64,000 bases of DNA from Paracoccus aurantiacus (lineage in GTDB: Bacteria; Pseudomonadota; Alphaproteobacteria; Rhodobacterales; Rhodobacteraceae). Of this stretch, positions 17,731 through 27,284 are shown piece by piece. Every line of letters starts with the position of its first letter. Positions within the stretch are counted from its first letter, which is position 1. Position numbers and translations under genes: made by a program. The notes under the pieces were generated by a model, which was not told the origin of the DNA, did not search any database, and saw only the letters and a list, made by a program, of their open reading frames with translations. Location: the NCBI RefSeq assembly GCF_007993065.1, contig NZ_VOPL01000001.1, positions 992,001-1,056,000 on the forward strand, in the 5' to 3' direction.

Positions 17731-20700
17731 GAATTTTCGGCTACTATCTCCGTTTCCCTCGCTGGCGCGAACATGCGTGGTGGCGCTGGCTTCTGACGAT
17801 CCTCGGGCTGACCGGCCTTTGCGTGGCAATCTGGCTTGGCGGTCCGATGACCGGCTGGGGTCCGCTGACGACGGTCTGGCTGCGCGCCACGCTGATCGGG
17901 GCGATCCTTGGCATTTTCCTCCTGATCGTGTTCATCCGCTGGCGTCGCCGCGTGCGCGCCGCGCGCGCGATCGAAGAAGCCCTGATCCCCGCAGAGCCCG
18001 AGGGCGACGGCAAGGTTCTTGCCGAGAAGATGCAGGACGCGCTTGGCGTTCTGAAGAAATCCGGTGGCTCTGCCTCGCTTTACGACCTGCCCTGGTATGT
18101 CATCATCGGCCCGCCAGGTGCCGGCAAGACGACTGCGATCGCCAATTCCGGCATGGAGTTTCCGCTTGCGCAGGACCGCGCTTTGTCAGGCTTCGGCGGC
18201 ACCCGGAACATGGATTTCTGGTTTGCCGAAGATGCGGTCATGATCGATACCGCCGGTCGCTATACGACGCAGGACAGCGACCTGACGGCGGATAAGGCAA
18301 GCTGGGATGCGTTTCTTGAACTGCTGAAGAAGACCCGGCCAAACCAGCCGATCAACGGCGTGATCCTGTCCTTCTCGGTCGAGGACATGCTGAACGAGAA
18401 CCCCGAAACCCTGCACCGCCATGCAGAGACGGTCCGCGCCCGGCTTGCGGAACTGCACGAACAGTTGAAGATCGACTTCCCCGTCTATGTCATGTTCACG
18501 AAGGCCGACCTGATCGCCGGCTTTCGTGAGTATTTCGCCAGCTTCAGCCAGAACCGCCGCAAGCTCGTCTGGGGTCACACCTTTCAGACCGCGGACCGCA
18601 AAGCCATCACGCATGAGGCGGTGCCGCAGGAGTTCGACCGCCTCGTCGCGCGACTTTCGGACGAAGTCGCCGACCGCCTGTCCGAAGAACCCGACGGTAT
18701 TTCGCGGATCGCGATTTTCGGTCTGCCCGGTCAGATGGCGCTGCTTCGCGACAATATCTCGGACTTCCTGCGCCGTGTGTTTGAACCCACGCGCTACAAG
18801 ACCAATGCGATCCTTCGCGGCTTCTATTTCACCTCGGGGACGCAGGAAGGCACGCCGATTGACCAGGTTCTCGGGGCGATCAATTCCGGAAGCGACGGCC
18901 CGTCGGTCTTTCAGCCTGCCTTCATGTCGGGCCGGGGAAAAAGCTTCTTCATCCACGATCTGCTGAAGCGTGTCATCATCCCCGAACAGGGCTGGGTCAG
19001 CCATGACCGCAAGGCCGTCCGTCGCGCGATGGTGATCCGCACGGCGCTGCTGTCGGCCATTGCGCTGCTGACGGTCGGCACGGCCGGGGCGCTCGGGTAC
19101 AGCTATTGGCAGAACCTGCGCCTCGTGCGCAATGCCGAGGCAGAGACTGCCGCCTATGCGCGTGCAGCGGTGGACGAACTGAATAGCGATGTGATCGACG
19201 ATACCGACCTTCGCCCCATCGTGCCGCTGCTGAACGATATGCGCGCGATGCCGGCCGGCTTCGGCGACAGCGCGAATGCCCCGATCACCGAAAAAGTCGG
19301 GCTCGGTCAGCGCGACCGGCTGAACGTCGTCGCGACCGAGACCTATTCGCAGGCCCTGGAACGGATGCTGCGCCCGCGGCTGATCCTTGATCTGGAACAG
19401 CGCATGCCGCAGATCATCGGATCGGGTGAGATGACGCAGATCTATCGCGCGCTGAAGGTCTATCTTCTGCTCGGAATGCAGGGAGAGACGACGGACGACA
19501 CCGCCATCAAGGCGTGGTTTGCCGAAAGCTGGGCCGAGGAATATCCCGGTCTCGAAGGGCTGAATTTCAGCGACCAGCTTGAACAGCATCTGGATGCGAT
19601 GCTGGCGCTGGATGACAAGCGCAAGCCGCTGGTCGCGCTGGATCAGGTAACGGTCGATCGCGCCCGCGCTGCCATTGCGCAGCTTCCGCTGGACGAACAG
19701 GCCTATGCATTGATCGTCGACAACTCGATCAACAGCGATCTGCGCGACTGGCAGTTGACGCAGAAGATCGAAGGCGATGCGGGCAGCGTTTTCGCAACGG
19801 TGGATGGAAGCGATCTGTCGACGCTCAGCGTGCCGGCGCTTTACACATATGAAGGTTTCTGGGGCTATTTCTTCAACCAGCTTGAGGTCGTCGGCGAACA
19901 GCTGCGCCGCGACCAGTGGGTCTTGGGCGAGCAGGCTGCGTCGAGCGATATCGAGCGCCGTCTTCAACGGCTGGACCGCGATCTGATGGAGCGGTATCGC
20001 GCCGAATTCGTCGCCGCGTGGAAGGTAATGCTCGGCAATCTGACGCTTGTTTCGATGGTCGCCGACAAGCCGCAATATGCGGCGCTCGGCACCGCTTCAT
20101 CCGCGCAGGGATCGCCGCTTTTGCGACTGGTGGAGGCCGTGGACCGCGAAACATATCTGAAACGCGAGATCGACGAGGCGGCAAATGTCGATCCCACGGT
20201 CTTCGGCCTTCCCGCGGCTGAAGGACAAGGTGAAGGCGCAGCCGGCGCGTCCGGCGTGGCGGGCTCTGTCGCAACGCAGGTTCAAAGCCGGATGCTGTCG
20301 CGCACCTCGGGTGTCAAGCGGATCATCGGCGAGGCACTGACGGCCAATGCGCGCAAGACGCAGGTGCGTCCCAGCGACAATCCTTCCGGCGGGGACGGCG
20401 CGCAGCAAGGCGCTGGCGGCGGCGGGGTGCTTGCCCCGATCGAGGCGATCTCGAATGAGTTCGAGAACTGGCATGCGATGCTGCTGCCGGGCAGCGACAA
20501 TGTCCGGCCGATTGACACCCTGCTTGGAAATCTGGGCGCGATCTGGATGAACCGGCGCGATTCCGTCAGCAATCCCGGCCCTGCCGATGCCGCGCTTCCG
20601 ACGCTTCTCAGCACGCTGACGCGAGATAATTCGCGCCTGCCGGAATCGCTGTCGGGTATGGTCACCCGCGCCGAGGACGATTTCCGCACCGGCGCCTCCA

Positions 20701-21404
20701 ACTCGACAATCGAGGAGATGAACCGCGCGCTGAGCGATCAGATCACCTTTACCTGCCGCGATACGATTGCGGTGTCATTCCCCTTCGCGGATTCGCCGCG
20801 CAGCCTGTCCATCGACGCCTTCTCGCGTTTCTTCGGCGCAGGTGGCGCAATGGACCGCTATTTCACCGAATATCTCGACCCATATGTCGAGCGCACTGAT
20901 GACGGTCTTGTCTGGCGCAGCGACAAGGAGATCACGCAGCGCCTTTCGGTCAATACGCTGAAGCAGTTCGAGCGGGCCGAGAAGATACGCAGCGCCTTCT
21001 TTGCCGGCGGTGGTGCCGAGCCGTCAATCGAAATCACCGTGGCGCAGGTGGATGCCAGCCCCACGGTCGAAAGTGCGCTTCTGTCGATCAATGACACGCT
21101 GGTCCCGACCGTCAGCGGTCAGCTTCCGCGCACCGTGGTCTGGCCGGGCACCGGAAAATCGACACTGCTTCAGCTTTCGCCACAGCAAGCCGATGTTTCG
21201 CAGATGCGGTTCGACGGCAGTGCCTGGACCTTCATCGAGTTTCTGAACGCCGCAAGCACCCGCCAGCAGAACGGGGATACCCTGCGGGCGACCTATACGC
21301 TTGGCGGGCGGAGCATCACCTATAATTTTACCATCAACGCCATAGTAAACCCATTCACCATGCCTGAACTGAGAGAATTCGAATGTCCGCAGAGCGTCAA
21401 CTGA
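17727..21404 (+). CDS. tssM: T6SS membrane-complex protein TssM (IcmF)
   Basis: A 1,225-residue inner-membrane protein with two N-terminal membrane segments (about 20-40 and 50-72), then a cytoplasmic GTPase-like domain. Walker A GPPGAGKTT is at 128-136 and IDTAGRYTT follows at about 172. A third membrane segment lies at about 436-458, followed by a large periplasmic region with the IcmF-related and C-terminal TssM domains. TssM with TssL (and TssJ where present) forms the trans-envelope channel. The intact Walker A suggests nucleotide binding, which is not kept in all TssM proteins. The GTG start overlaps the tssL stop, and the 3' end overlaps tagF by 22 bp. TssJ, its usual outer-membrane partner, is not seen in the window. 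Confidence 0.95.
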   Translation: MRIFGYYLRFPRWREHAWWRWLLTILGLTGLCVAIWLGGPMTGWGPLTTVWLRATLIGAILGIFLLIVFIRWRRRVRAARAIEEALIPAEPEGDGKVLAEKMQDALGVLKKSGGSASLYDLPWYVIIGPPGAGKTTAIANSGMEFPLAQDRALSGFGGTRNMDFWFAEDAVMIDTAGRYTTQDSDLTADKASWDAFLELLKKTRPNQPINGVILSFSVEDMLNENPETLHRHAETVRARLAELHEQLKIDFPVYVMFTKADLIAGFREYFASFSQNRRKLVWGHTFQTADRKAITHEAVPQEFDRLVARLSDEVADRLSEEPDGISRIAIFGLPGQMALLRDNISDFLRRVFEPTRYKTNAILRGFYFTSGTQEGTPIDQVLGAINSGSDGPSVFQPAFMSGRGKSFFIHDLLKRVIIPEQGWVSHDRKAVRRAMVIRTALLSAIALLTVGTAGALGYSYWQNLRLVRNAEAETAAYARAAVDELNSDVIDDTDLRPIVPLLNDMRAMPAGFGDSANAPITEKVGLGQRDRLNVVATETYSQALERMLRPRLILDLEQRMPQIIGSGEMTQIYRALKVYLLLGMQGETTDDTAIKAWFAESWAEEYPGLEGLNFSDQLEQHLDAMLALDDKRKPLVALDQVTVDRARAAIAQLPLDEQAYALIVDNSINSDLRDWQLTQKIEGDAGSVFATVDGSDLSTLSVPALYTYEGFWGYFFNQLEVVGEQLRRDQWVLGEQAASSDIERRLQRLDRDLMERYRAEFVAAWKVMLGNLTLVSMVADKPQYAALGTASSAQGSPLLRLVEAVDRETYLKREIDEAANVDPTVFGLPAAEGQGEGAAGASGVAGSVATQVQSRMLSRTSGVKRIIGEALTANARKTQVRPSDNPSGGDGAQQGAGGGGVLAPIEAISNEFENWHAMLLPGSDNVRPIDTLLGNLGAIWMNRRDSVSNPGPADAALPTLLSTLTRDNSRLPESLSGMVTRAEDDFRTGASNSTIEEMNRALSDQITFTCRDTIAVSFPFADSPRSLSIDAFSRFFGAGGAMDRYFTEYLDPYVERTDDGLVWRSDKEITQRLSVNTLKQFERAEKIRSAFFAGGGAEPSIEITVAQVDASPTVESALLSINDTLVPTVSGQLPRTVVWPGTGKSTLLQLSPQQADVSQMRFDGSAWTFIEFLNAASTRQQNGDTLRATYTLGGRSITYNFTINAIVNPFTMPELREFECPQSVN

Positions 21405-22117
21405 ACGCGGCCGCCCTTTTCGGCAAGCACCAGGCTTTCGGCGATTTCGTGATCGCGGGAACGCTTCCGGGCGAAGCTTCGGGCCAGATCATGGATTGGC
21501 TGGCGCAGGTGCTGGGGGGCTGGCGCGACGGCGCGGGCGATGGCTGGCAGGCCAGCTTCGACAACGCCCCGGCGCTGCGCTTCTGGATCGGGGCTCAGCT
21601 TTCCAACGGCACGGCGCTTCGCGGTGTGCTGATCCCGTCGCGTGATCGCAGCGGGCGGCGCTTTCCGCTGGCGATTGCGCAGGCGACACACGGGGTGGCC
21701 CCCGTCACCGACAGCGATCAAGGCTTTCACGAACATGCCGAAGCCGCCCTTCGCGATCTCGCCGGGGCCGAGCGTTTCGATCCGCGCGAAGCGGCCTCTG
21801 ACTTGATTGCCGCCCTGCCTCAACCCGCGGATCTGCCCGGTGCAGGCGGCGCAAGCTTCTGGGCATTGAACCCTAATCGCAGCGCGCAGGAGCTGCTGGC
21901 AGAGTTGCAGACAACCGATATCGCGCATGCGCAGGCCGCGCGAAGCTATTGGTGGTTCGCCGCCGACGAACGCGCGGCCACGCCAAGCGGACTGCTTGCC
22001 TGCGCAGGCTGGCCCGGCCCGGCCGAGATCGGCTGGCTTCTCGGGCGCGGGAACAGCACGCAGGCCGAGATCGAGGCCGCCGTTACCAGCGCCACGGCAG
22101 ACGAGGCGAAGGCATGA
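21383..22117 (+). CDS. tagF: T6SS-associated protein TagF (ImpM)
   Basis: A 244-residue cytoplasmic protein. The N-terminal FGKHQAFGDFV corresponds to the TagF hallmark 'GKLPxxGDFV', and downstream FWIGAQL and GVLIPSRDRSGRRFPL match the ImpM domain. TagF is known in Pseudomonas and Agrobacterium as a post-translational repressor of T6SS, acting in parallel with or through Fha. It overlaps the tssM end and shares an ATGA overlap with pppA. In some alphaproteobacteria TagF and PppA domains are fused; here they are separate but translationally coupled. Confidence 0.9.
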   Translation: MSAERQLNAAALFGKHQAFGDFVIAGTLPGEASGQIMDWLAQVLGGWRDGAGDGWQASFDNAPALRFWIGAQLSNGTALRGVLIPSRDRSGRRFPLAIAQATHGVAPVTDSDQGFHEHAEAALRDLAGAERFDPREAASDLIAALPQPADLPGAGGASFWALNPNRSAQELLAELQTTDIAHAQAARSYWWFAADERAATPSGLLACAGWPGPAEIGWLLGRGNSTQAEIEAAVTSATADEAKA

Positions 22118-22878
22118 ATGCGCCCAACCCGTCGCTCGTTTTCCAGACTGCGGCGCGCAGTCATGAAGGGCGTGTGCGTGACCATAACGAGGACAGCTTC
22201 GCCGTGCTTCCCGAATTCGGCCTGTGGGTTGTGGCCGACGGCATGGGCGGCCATGAAGCAGGCGATATTGCCAGCGCCATTATCGTCGAAGAAATGTCCT
22301 CGGTCGGCGTTGCGGTCGCGGCGGCCGATCAGCGCGCGCGATTTCTTCAGCGGCTGGATCGCGCGCATCATCGCATTCGCAGCCACGCCGCTGAACACCG
22401 TTTGGACACGGTTGGCACGACCGTCGCGGCGATGCTTGTCTTCGGGACGGAATTGTCCTGCGCTTGGGCAGGCGACAGCCGTGTCTATCTGCGGCGCAAG
22501 GGTGACCTGACCGCGCTGACGACCGATCACAGCGAAGTTGCGGCCATGCTGGCCGAGGGCACGATCACCGCAGATGAAGCGCGCAATTCGCCGCGCCGCA
22601 ACGTCATCACCCGTGCCATCGGCATCGGCCCGGAGGCACAGGCGGACGTCGTGACCGGCGTCGCCCGGCCCGGCGACCGCTTCCTGATCTGTTCCGACGG
22701 CCTGACCGAGCATCTGACCGACGCCGAAATCGCACTGATCCTTGATCCGCGCCACGCCGTTGCCGAGGCCGCAGACCGGCTGATCGGCGTGACGCTGGAA
22801 CGCGGCGCGCGCGACAATGTGACGGTCGTGGTCATCGACTGCGCCGAGGCGGGCGAAGAGATCGACACGGATGGCTGA
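22114..22878 (+). CDS. pppA: PP2C-type Ser/Thr phosphatase of the T6SS (PppA)
   Basis: A 254-residue protein with all main PP2C metal-site motifs: [34 protein letters not shown] and RDNVTVVV. PppA removes the phosphate placed by PpkA on T6SS targets such as Fha (Pseudomonas) or TssL (Agrobacterium), switching secretion off. The ATG at 22114 overlaps the tagF stop; the open frame extends further upstream but only inside tagF. It lies two bases before ppkA, so phosphatase and kinase are expressed together. Confidence 0.93.
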   Translation: MNAPNPSLVFQTAARSHEGRVRDHNEDSFAVLPEFGLWVVADGMGGHEAGDIASAIIVEEMSSVGVAVAAADQRARFLQRLDRAHHRIRSHAAEHRLDTVGTTVAAMLVFGTELSCAWAGDSRVYLRRKGDLTALTTDHSEVAAMLAEGTITADEARNSPRRNVITRAIGIGPEAQADVVTGVARPGDRFLICSDGLTEHLTDAEIALILDPRHAVAEAADRLIGVTLERGARDNVTVVVIDCAEAGEEIDTDG

Positions 22879-22880
22879 AC

Positions 22881-25220
22881 ATGTCCAGCACGCCCAAGGA
22901 TGAGAAAAGCGCAGAGGATCAGGCACCCGTTGATCGGGTAAACGACGGCAAAGCTGATGCCCTGCCCGCGTCAAAAAACCTCAACGCCCCTGCGCGGTTG
23001 ACGGACGCAGACCGCGCTGAAGATAGGGCCACGGCCCCACCTGCCGCACCGCAGGCCAAAGCCGCGCAAGACCGCCCTGCCCGCCCGCCCCCTGACAAGG
23101 CCGAAGCCGCGCCCGCGTCTGACGCGCTGCCCGAAACGGATCGACGCAGATCGGTCACAGGCTTCCCCGAGCCGGATGAGCGCACCCGGATCTCGGGCAA
23201 TATCGCCGATGAGCATGGTGCAGAGCGCACGCGCATCTCTGGCGTCGGCACCGGGTCCGCGCAAGGCAGGCCCGGTTCGCGGGCTGGCGAAGATGCGCTG
23301 ACGCATGGCCTGCCCCCGCCGATGCCGACGGTTGTCGCCGACATCGCGCCTGCCCTTCCCAGCATGCCGTCCCGTCTGGTCGAGGCCGGGACGCTCATCA
23401 ACAACAATTACCGCATCGAAGCCCTGGTGAGCGCCGGCGGCATGGGCGAGGTTTATCGCGCGATCAACGTGTTCACCGGCGATCCCGTCGCGGTGAAGGT
23501 GATCCTGCCCGAACTCGCCCGCGATAACGACATCATCGACCTGTTCCGTCGCGAAGCGCGCGTTCTTGTCCAGCTTCGCGACGACGCGATTGTCAGCTAT
23601 CACAACTTCATTCTCGATCAGGGTCTGGACCGTTACTGCCTGATCATGGAGTTTGTCGAGGGCACCCATCTGGGCAGCCGCATCCGCGAGCGTCTGGTCA
23701 TGGCGGATGACGAGGCGGTGCGACTGTTGCGGCGTCTGTCCAGCGGGTTGCGCCGCGCACATGCGCGAGGTGTCACGCATCGCGACCTTTCCCCCGACAA
23801 TGTCATCCTGCGCCATGATCGCGTGGACGAGGCGGTGCTGATCGACTTCGGCATCGCGCGCTCGACAGAACTCGGCGACGGGCTGGCTGGGCGTTTCGCC
23901 GGCAAGTTCAAATATATCGCGCCAGAACAGCTTGGCCATTACGATGGTGTCGTCGGGCCGCCGACCGATGCTTACGGGCTGGCGCTTCTGATGGCTGCGG
24001 TGATCCGTGGCCAGCCGCTCGATATGGGGGATTCGGTTGTCAGCGCCTCTGCCGCGCGTCAGGCGATACCCGATCTCTCGGGGCTCTCGCACCGGATTTT
24101 CCCGCTGCTTCAACATATGCTGGAACCGGACCCTGCAGACCGCCCCGCCGATATGGGGCAAGTCATTGCGATGCTGGACGATCCGATGCGCATTCCGGCG
24201 CGGTATCGCCTGCCGCTCTGGCAGGCGGAAACGACGACGCCGCCCGCTGCGATGGACGCGGCTGGCATATCAGAGTCGCCTTTCGGGACGCATCATCCGG
24301 CACCGCTTCCGCAAATGCCAGCCGCCCCGCCGCCAGAGCCGCGCCGTCGCGGCCGCGCGCCGGTCGCCATCGCTGTCGGTGCGGCAGCCCTGATTGCCGC
24401 GGCTGGCGCGGCCTTTCTTTTGCTGCGCGGACCCTCTGCGCCGCCGCCTGTCGATCCGGAAACCGTCGCCGCAACGGATATCCCGTCGCTGCCTCCGCGC
24501 GATCCTGCAAGCCGCGACGGCGTGCTGGCGGAACTGCCGCTTGGTTCATGTGCGATGGCGCAGCGCATCACCAGCGGGCCGCAAAGCGGCATGATCGCGC
24601 TCTACGCGGCCGAACCTGTCGCTGCCTCGCGCGTGCTCGACCCATTCGAGCAGGCATTCGCAACGCGCCCGACCCTGACCGAGCAACGCGTCACCGCGTC
24701 GCAATGCCCGGTCGTCGATTTCGTGAATATGCTGAGCGGGCGCAGCGCCGCGCCGCCGCTTCTGGGCTCCGCCGCGCGTGCGACGGAATCGGGTTTTCAG
24801 ATCGAGGCGACTGTCGCCAGGCTGAGCGGACGCAACCTGTGGCTCGCACTGATCGCGCCAGACGGGGCCGTCTATGACATGACCGCGCAATCATCCGCTG
24901 CCGCCGATGGTACCGTGAATATGGGCGCGCGGATCGACTTGCCGCCGGGTGCAAGCGCGGATGCAGGGTCATACCTGCTGCTGGCGCTCGCATCGGACGA
25001 GCCGCCGATCGCGCTTGCGGCGGCACCTGCCGGGGCGGGTGCCGCCACCGTCCTGCCAGCCGTGCTGAAGGAATTGCAGTCGGGCGATGCATCTGCGGCC
25101 GCCGCGCTTTCAGCGCTCGACATCCGGTCGGCATCAACCCCATCAACACCGGACGGGGACACGCAGAACGTGCAACCTGATACGCCCGACGAATCCGCTG
25201 CGGGATCACCGGGCAACTGA
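22881..25220 (+). CDS. ppkA: Transmembrane Ser/Thr kinase of the T6SS (PpkA) with extracytoplasmic sensor-like domain
   Basis: A 779-residue protein. Residues 1-165 are a disordered, charged and Pro-rich tail holding two copies of ERTRISG (T102, T117). Residues about 170-435 form a Hanks-type kinase: glycine loop SAGGMGEVYRA, VAVKVI lysine, HRDLSPDN (catalytic D302), DFG (D322) and APEQL. A membrane segment lies at about 495-515. The periplasmic domain at about 530-715 has two cysteines (C557 in GSCAM, C609 in SQCPVV) and LWLALIAPDG. The Asp/Ala/Thr-rich tail looks flexible. PpkA phosphorylates T6SS regulators to trigger assembly. Its outer domain resembles the C-terminal domain of the TonB-like protein at 28160-29224. 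Confidence 0.92.
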   Translation: MSSTPKDEKSAEDQAPVDRVNDGKADALPASKNLNAPARLTDADRAEDRATAPPAAPQAKAAQDRPARPPPDKAEAAPASDALPETDRRRSVTGFPEPDERTRISGNIADEHGAERTRISGVGTGSAQGRPGSRAGEDALTHGLPPPMPTVVADIAPALPSMPSRLVEAGTLINNNYRIEALVSAGGMGEVYRAINVFTGDPVAVKVILPELARDNDIIDLFRREARVLVQLRDDAIVSYHNFILDQGLDRYCLIMEFVEGTHLGSRIRERLVMADDEAVRLLRRLSSGLRRAHARGVTHRDLSPDNVILRHDRVDEAVLIDFGIARSTELGDGLAGRFAGKFKYIAPEQLGHYDGVVGPPTDAYGLALLMAAVIRGQPLDMGDSVVSASAARQAIPDLSGLSHRIFPLLQHMLEPDPADRPADMGQVIAMLDDPMRIPARYRLPLWQAETTTPPAAMDAAGISESPFGTHHPAPLPQMPAAPPPEPRRRGRAPVAIAVGAAALIAAAGAAFLLLRGPSAPPPVDPETVAATDIPSLPPRDPASRDGVLAELPLGSCAMAQRITSGPQSGMIALYAAEPVAASRVLDPFEQAFATRPTLTEQRVTASQCPVVDFVNMLSGRSAAPPLLGSAARATESGFQIEATVARLSGRNLWLALIAPDGAVYDMTAQSSAAADGTVNMGARIDLPPGASADAGSYLLLALASDEPPIALAAAPAGAGAATVLPAVLKELQSGDASAAAALSALDIRSASTPSTPDGDTQNVQPDTPDESAAGSPGN

Positions 25221-25224
25221 ACAG

Positions 25225-25641
25225 CTATGGCCGCGGCGAGACGAAGATCGTCCAGCTGTCCTGTTCCTGGGTGTCGACCTCGTAGAAACGTGCATCCAGA
25301 TAGCCGCGTATCAGACAATCCTGCTGCCCCGTGATGTCGAACTTCGCGGTTGCGATACACATTGGTGTCGATCCCGGAAGCGCCTCGTTTCCGAACACAT
25401 CGGCAGCGAACAGATAGTAGAAGCGGGAATGCAGCGCGTCATGCAGCAATGTCGCGCATTGATTCGGCGCAACCCGCCACCAGCCACGGGTCCTGAACTG
25501 CCCGCCAGAGGGTTCGGCAATGGCAATGTTCAGCACGTCAAAGCTTTGATTGCACAGACTTAAGGACGCCGATGCGCCCTGCGGCACCCAGCATGCCAGC
25601 AAGATCAGAAATGATGCGCGAACTGTCATAATCGGAAGCAT
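25225..25641 (-). CDS. DUF1036 exported protein
   Basis: A 138-residue protein with a signal peptide ending near ASA/SLSLCN. The body matches DUF1036: LCNQSFDVLNIAIA, GWWRVAPNQCATLL, RFYYLFAADVFG, and a C-terminal RFYEVDTQEQDSWTI. Four Cys residues could form two disulfides. DUF1036 proteins are small periplasmic or membrane-associated proteins of alphaproteobacteria with unknown function. It lies on the opposite strand between ppkA and the Exb-like module, 4 bp from the ppkA stop and divergent from the next gene. Whether it is part of the T6SS control circuit is open. Confidence 0.85.
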   Translation of the reverse strand: MLPIMTVRASFLILLACWVPQGASASLSLCNQSFDVLNIAIAEPSGGQFRTRGWWRVAPNQCATLLHDALHSRFYYLFAADVFGNEALPGSTPMCIATAKFDITGQQDCLIRGYLDARFYEVDTQEQDSWTIFVSPRP

Positions 25642-25654
25642 TTTCGCCCTGACG

Positions 25655-25701
25655 TTGATTGAGCGTTTTTTCTGCGTGTGTTAGCGTCAACTGATAAGGA
25701 G
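25655..25701 (+). promoter_or_regulatory. Possible promoter and ribosome binding site for the Exb-like module
   Basis: In the 70-bp gap divergent from the DUF1036 gene, TTGATT (25655-25660) and TGTTAG (25679-25684) are 18 bp apart, a weak sigma-70-like pair. AAGGAG (25696-25701) is a clear ribosome binding site 10 bp before the ATG at 25712. The run of six T between the two boxes makes this the most AT-rich spot nearby. Confidence 0.28.
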
Positions 25702-25711
25702 CATACGGACC

Positions 25712-26161
25712 ATGAAGCCCATCCTGTTCTTCGGCGCAAGCGTTTCGGCGGCAGCGATATCCTTCGCATTCGCGGTTCTGGCGGATCACGCGATGTCGCG
25801 TTCTTCGCCCGAGGCAAAGGTCCGTCCCTCTCTATATAATCCCGACCGCAACCGCGATGCGCTACGCTTGATCGCCGCGCGCGAGGTGCCCCGCATCATG
25901 TCGGCGCCCATAGTTACTCAACCAGAGATTGCAACAAAACCCGCCCCGCAGGCAGATCCGGACACCCTGACCGGCGTGTTTTTGCGCCGCCCTGTCCCGA
26001 AACCCCTGCACCTCGGTTCCGGCGATCTGTCGGAGGCGACGCGCCTGACGGCAGTTCAGGCGCATAGCACCGCAATAGCCGAAAGCGGCCCGGCTTTCGA
26101 TGCTGCCCCGTCTCTGGTGTCCAGATTCCTGAACCTTCCCCAGATCGGGGTCTATCGCTGA
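25712..26161 (+). CDS. Small membrane-anchored or exported protein, unknown
   Basis: A 149-residue protein that I do not recognise. The N-terminal hydrophobic stretch (about residues 4-24, ending SFAFAVLADHA) could be a signal anchor or a cleaved signal. The remainder is hydrophilic and Pro-rich, including KPAPQADPDTL and RRPVPKPLHL, with no Cys. It has a good AAGGAG ribosome binding site and opens a same-strand run of six tightly spaced genes ending in the TonB-like gene, so it is probably the first gene of that operon. A role as a periplasmic partner of the Exb-like complex is inference from position only. Confidence 0.6.
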   Translation: MKPILFFGASVSAAAISFAFAVLADHAMSRSSPEAKVRPSLYNPDRNRDALRLIAAREVPRIMSAPIVTQPEIATKPAPQADPDTLTGVFLRRPVPKPLHLGSGDLSEATRLTAVQAHSTAIAESGPAFDAAPSLVSRFLNLPQIGVYR

Positions 26162-26172
26162 AAGGAATTCTT

Positions 26173-26634
26173 ATGCCTCGCGCAAACCCCCTGAACATGG
26201 CGGGTGCCGCTGTTCTGTCTGCAATCGTGGCTACGCACGGAGCATTAGCGCAGGACGCCGGTACAGCGAATACCATGGACAGCATCCTGCTGGAGCTGAA
26301 CGAGCTTGCCGATACCGATGCCGGCGGATGCCGGCTGACGGTCGTCACGACCAACCGTCTGGCCGAGGGCCTTGGCCGTGCGGCCTGGCAGGTGGCGATC
26401 TTCAATTCCGAGGGCGTAGTCCAGTCCCTGCCGATCCTCGATTTCGGCGCATTGACTGCTGGAAAGACAAAGGTGGCGGTGTTCGAGATACCGAATGGCG
26501 GCTGCGAGAATATCGGGCGGATCGTCGTGAACGATGTCGCCGAATGCACGGCAGAGGGCGGCGCCGACATGCGTGACGCCTGCCTTGGCAAGCTTGCCAC
26601 CCAGAACCGCAGCGATATCGAATTCGGACTCTGA
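26173..26634 (+). CDS. Small secreted periplasmic protein, unknown
   Basis: A 153-residue protein with a signal peptide ending at GALA/QDAG. The mature part looks beta-rich, with GGCRLTVVTTNRL, AAWQVAIFNSEGVVQSL and TKVAVFEIPNGGC, and has four Cys residues. I know no named family for it. The short stretch NSEGVVQSL resembles ENGVVQDL in the TonB-like protein of the same operon, a hint but not proof of a common fold. It lies 11 bp after the previous gene and 8 bp before the ExbB-like gene, so it is very probably co-transcribed. Possible ligand-binding or adaptor protein of the module (inference). Confidence 0.6.
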   Translation: MPRANPLNMAGAAVLSAIVATHGALAQDAGTANTMDSILLELNELADTDAGGCRLTVVTTNRLAEGLGRAAWQVAIFNSEGVVQSLPILDFGALTAGKTKVAVFEIPNGGCENIGRIVVNDVAECTAEGGADMRDACLGKLATQNRSDIEFGL

Positions 26635-26642
26635 CCGCTCTC

Positions 26643-27281
26643 ATGGCTTCCGGTATGTTTCAGTCTCTTCCCGCGACGACCTGGCTGGTCTTCGTCGCTC
26701 TCGCAGCGCTCTCGGTCCTGACCGTGACCGTCGCCATCTTCAAGATCACCCAGTTCCGCCGCATGGGTCTTGGCCGCCACCGCGAAGCAGAGGCGATCCT
26801 TGACGACTGGCTGAACGGCCGCCCCGACGAAGCGCAGCGCAAGGCGACGGCCAGCAATTCCGTCCTCGCGCGCGTGCTCAGGGCAGCGATGTCGGGGCTG
26901 AGGGCACGTCCGTCCGACCCGTTCTATGGCGAGGAACTGGCCCGTCAGGCAGCGCTTGTCGAGCTGACCCGGATGGGCAACAGGATGCGCCTTCTTGAAG
27001 CGGTCGTGCAGATGGCACCGATGCTGGGGCTGCTTGGCACGGTGATCGGGATGATCGACGCCTTCGGCAACCTCGCAGCCAGTCAGGCTGCCGCCGATCC
27101 AAGGCTTCTTGCTTCGGGGATCTGGACGGCCCTGACCACCACAGCCGCAGGGCTCGCCATTGCGCTTGTCGCCTATTTCATCGCTGCCTGGCTGGAGGGG
27201 CGTATTGATGATGAGCGTCAGACGATCGAAATGGTGATCTCGTCAGCCATTCATGGCCGCGTCGGCCAGACGCGCGCCTGA
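26643..27281 (+). CDS. ExbB/TolQ/MotA-type proton channel protein
   Basis: A 212-residue membrane protein with a first membrane segment at about 13-35 and two closely spaced ones in the second half. The family motif APMLGLLGTVIGMIDAF (about 120-136) is followed by GIWTALTTTAAGLAIAL. This is the core of ExbB/TolQ, which forms a pentameric inner-membrane pore that converts the proton gradient into motion of ExbD/TonB-type partners. It is followed 3 bp later by an ExbD-like gene. The Tol-Pal genes tolA, tolB and pal are not nearby, so this is not the housekeeping tol operon. It belongs to the small module between the T6SS arms. Confidence 0.88.
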   Translation: MASGMFQSLPATTWLVFVALAALSVLTVTVAIFKITQFRRMGLGRHREAEAILDDWLNGRPDEAQRKATASNSVLARVLRAAMSGLRARPSDPFYGEELARQAALVELTRMGNRMRLLEAVVQMAPMLGLLGTVIGMIDAFGNLAASQAAADPRLLASGIWTALTTTAAGLAIALVAYFIAAWLEGRIDDERQTIEMVISSAIHGRVGQTRA

Positions 27282-27284
27282 CGC

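Noticed and set aside
25225..26634. Effector-immunity pair between the T6SS arms
   Set aside because: The three small proteins here (DUF1036 and two unknown exported proteins) show no toxin motif, and two have clear signal peptides and sit in the Exb-like operon; nothing supports a toxin role.
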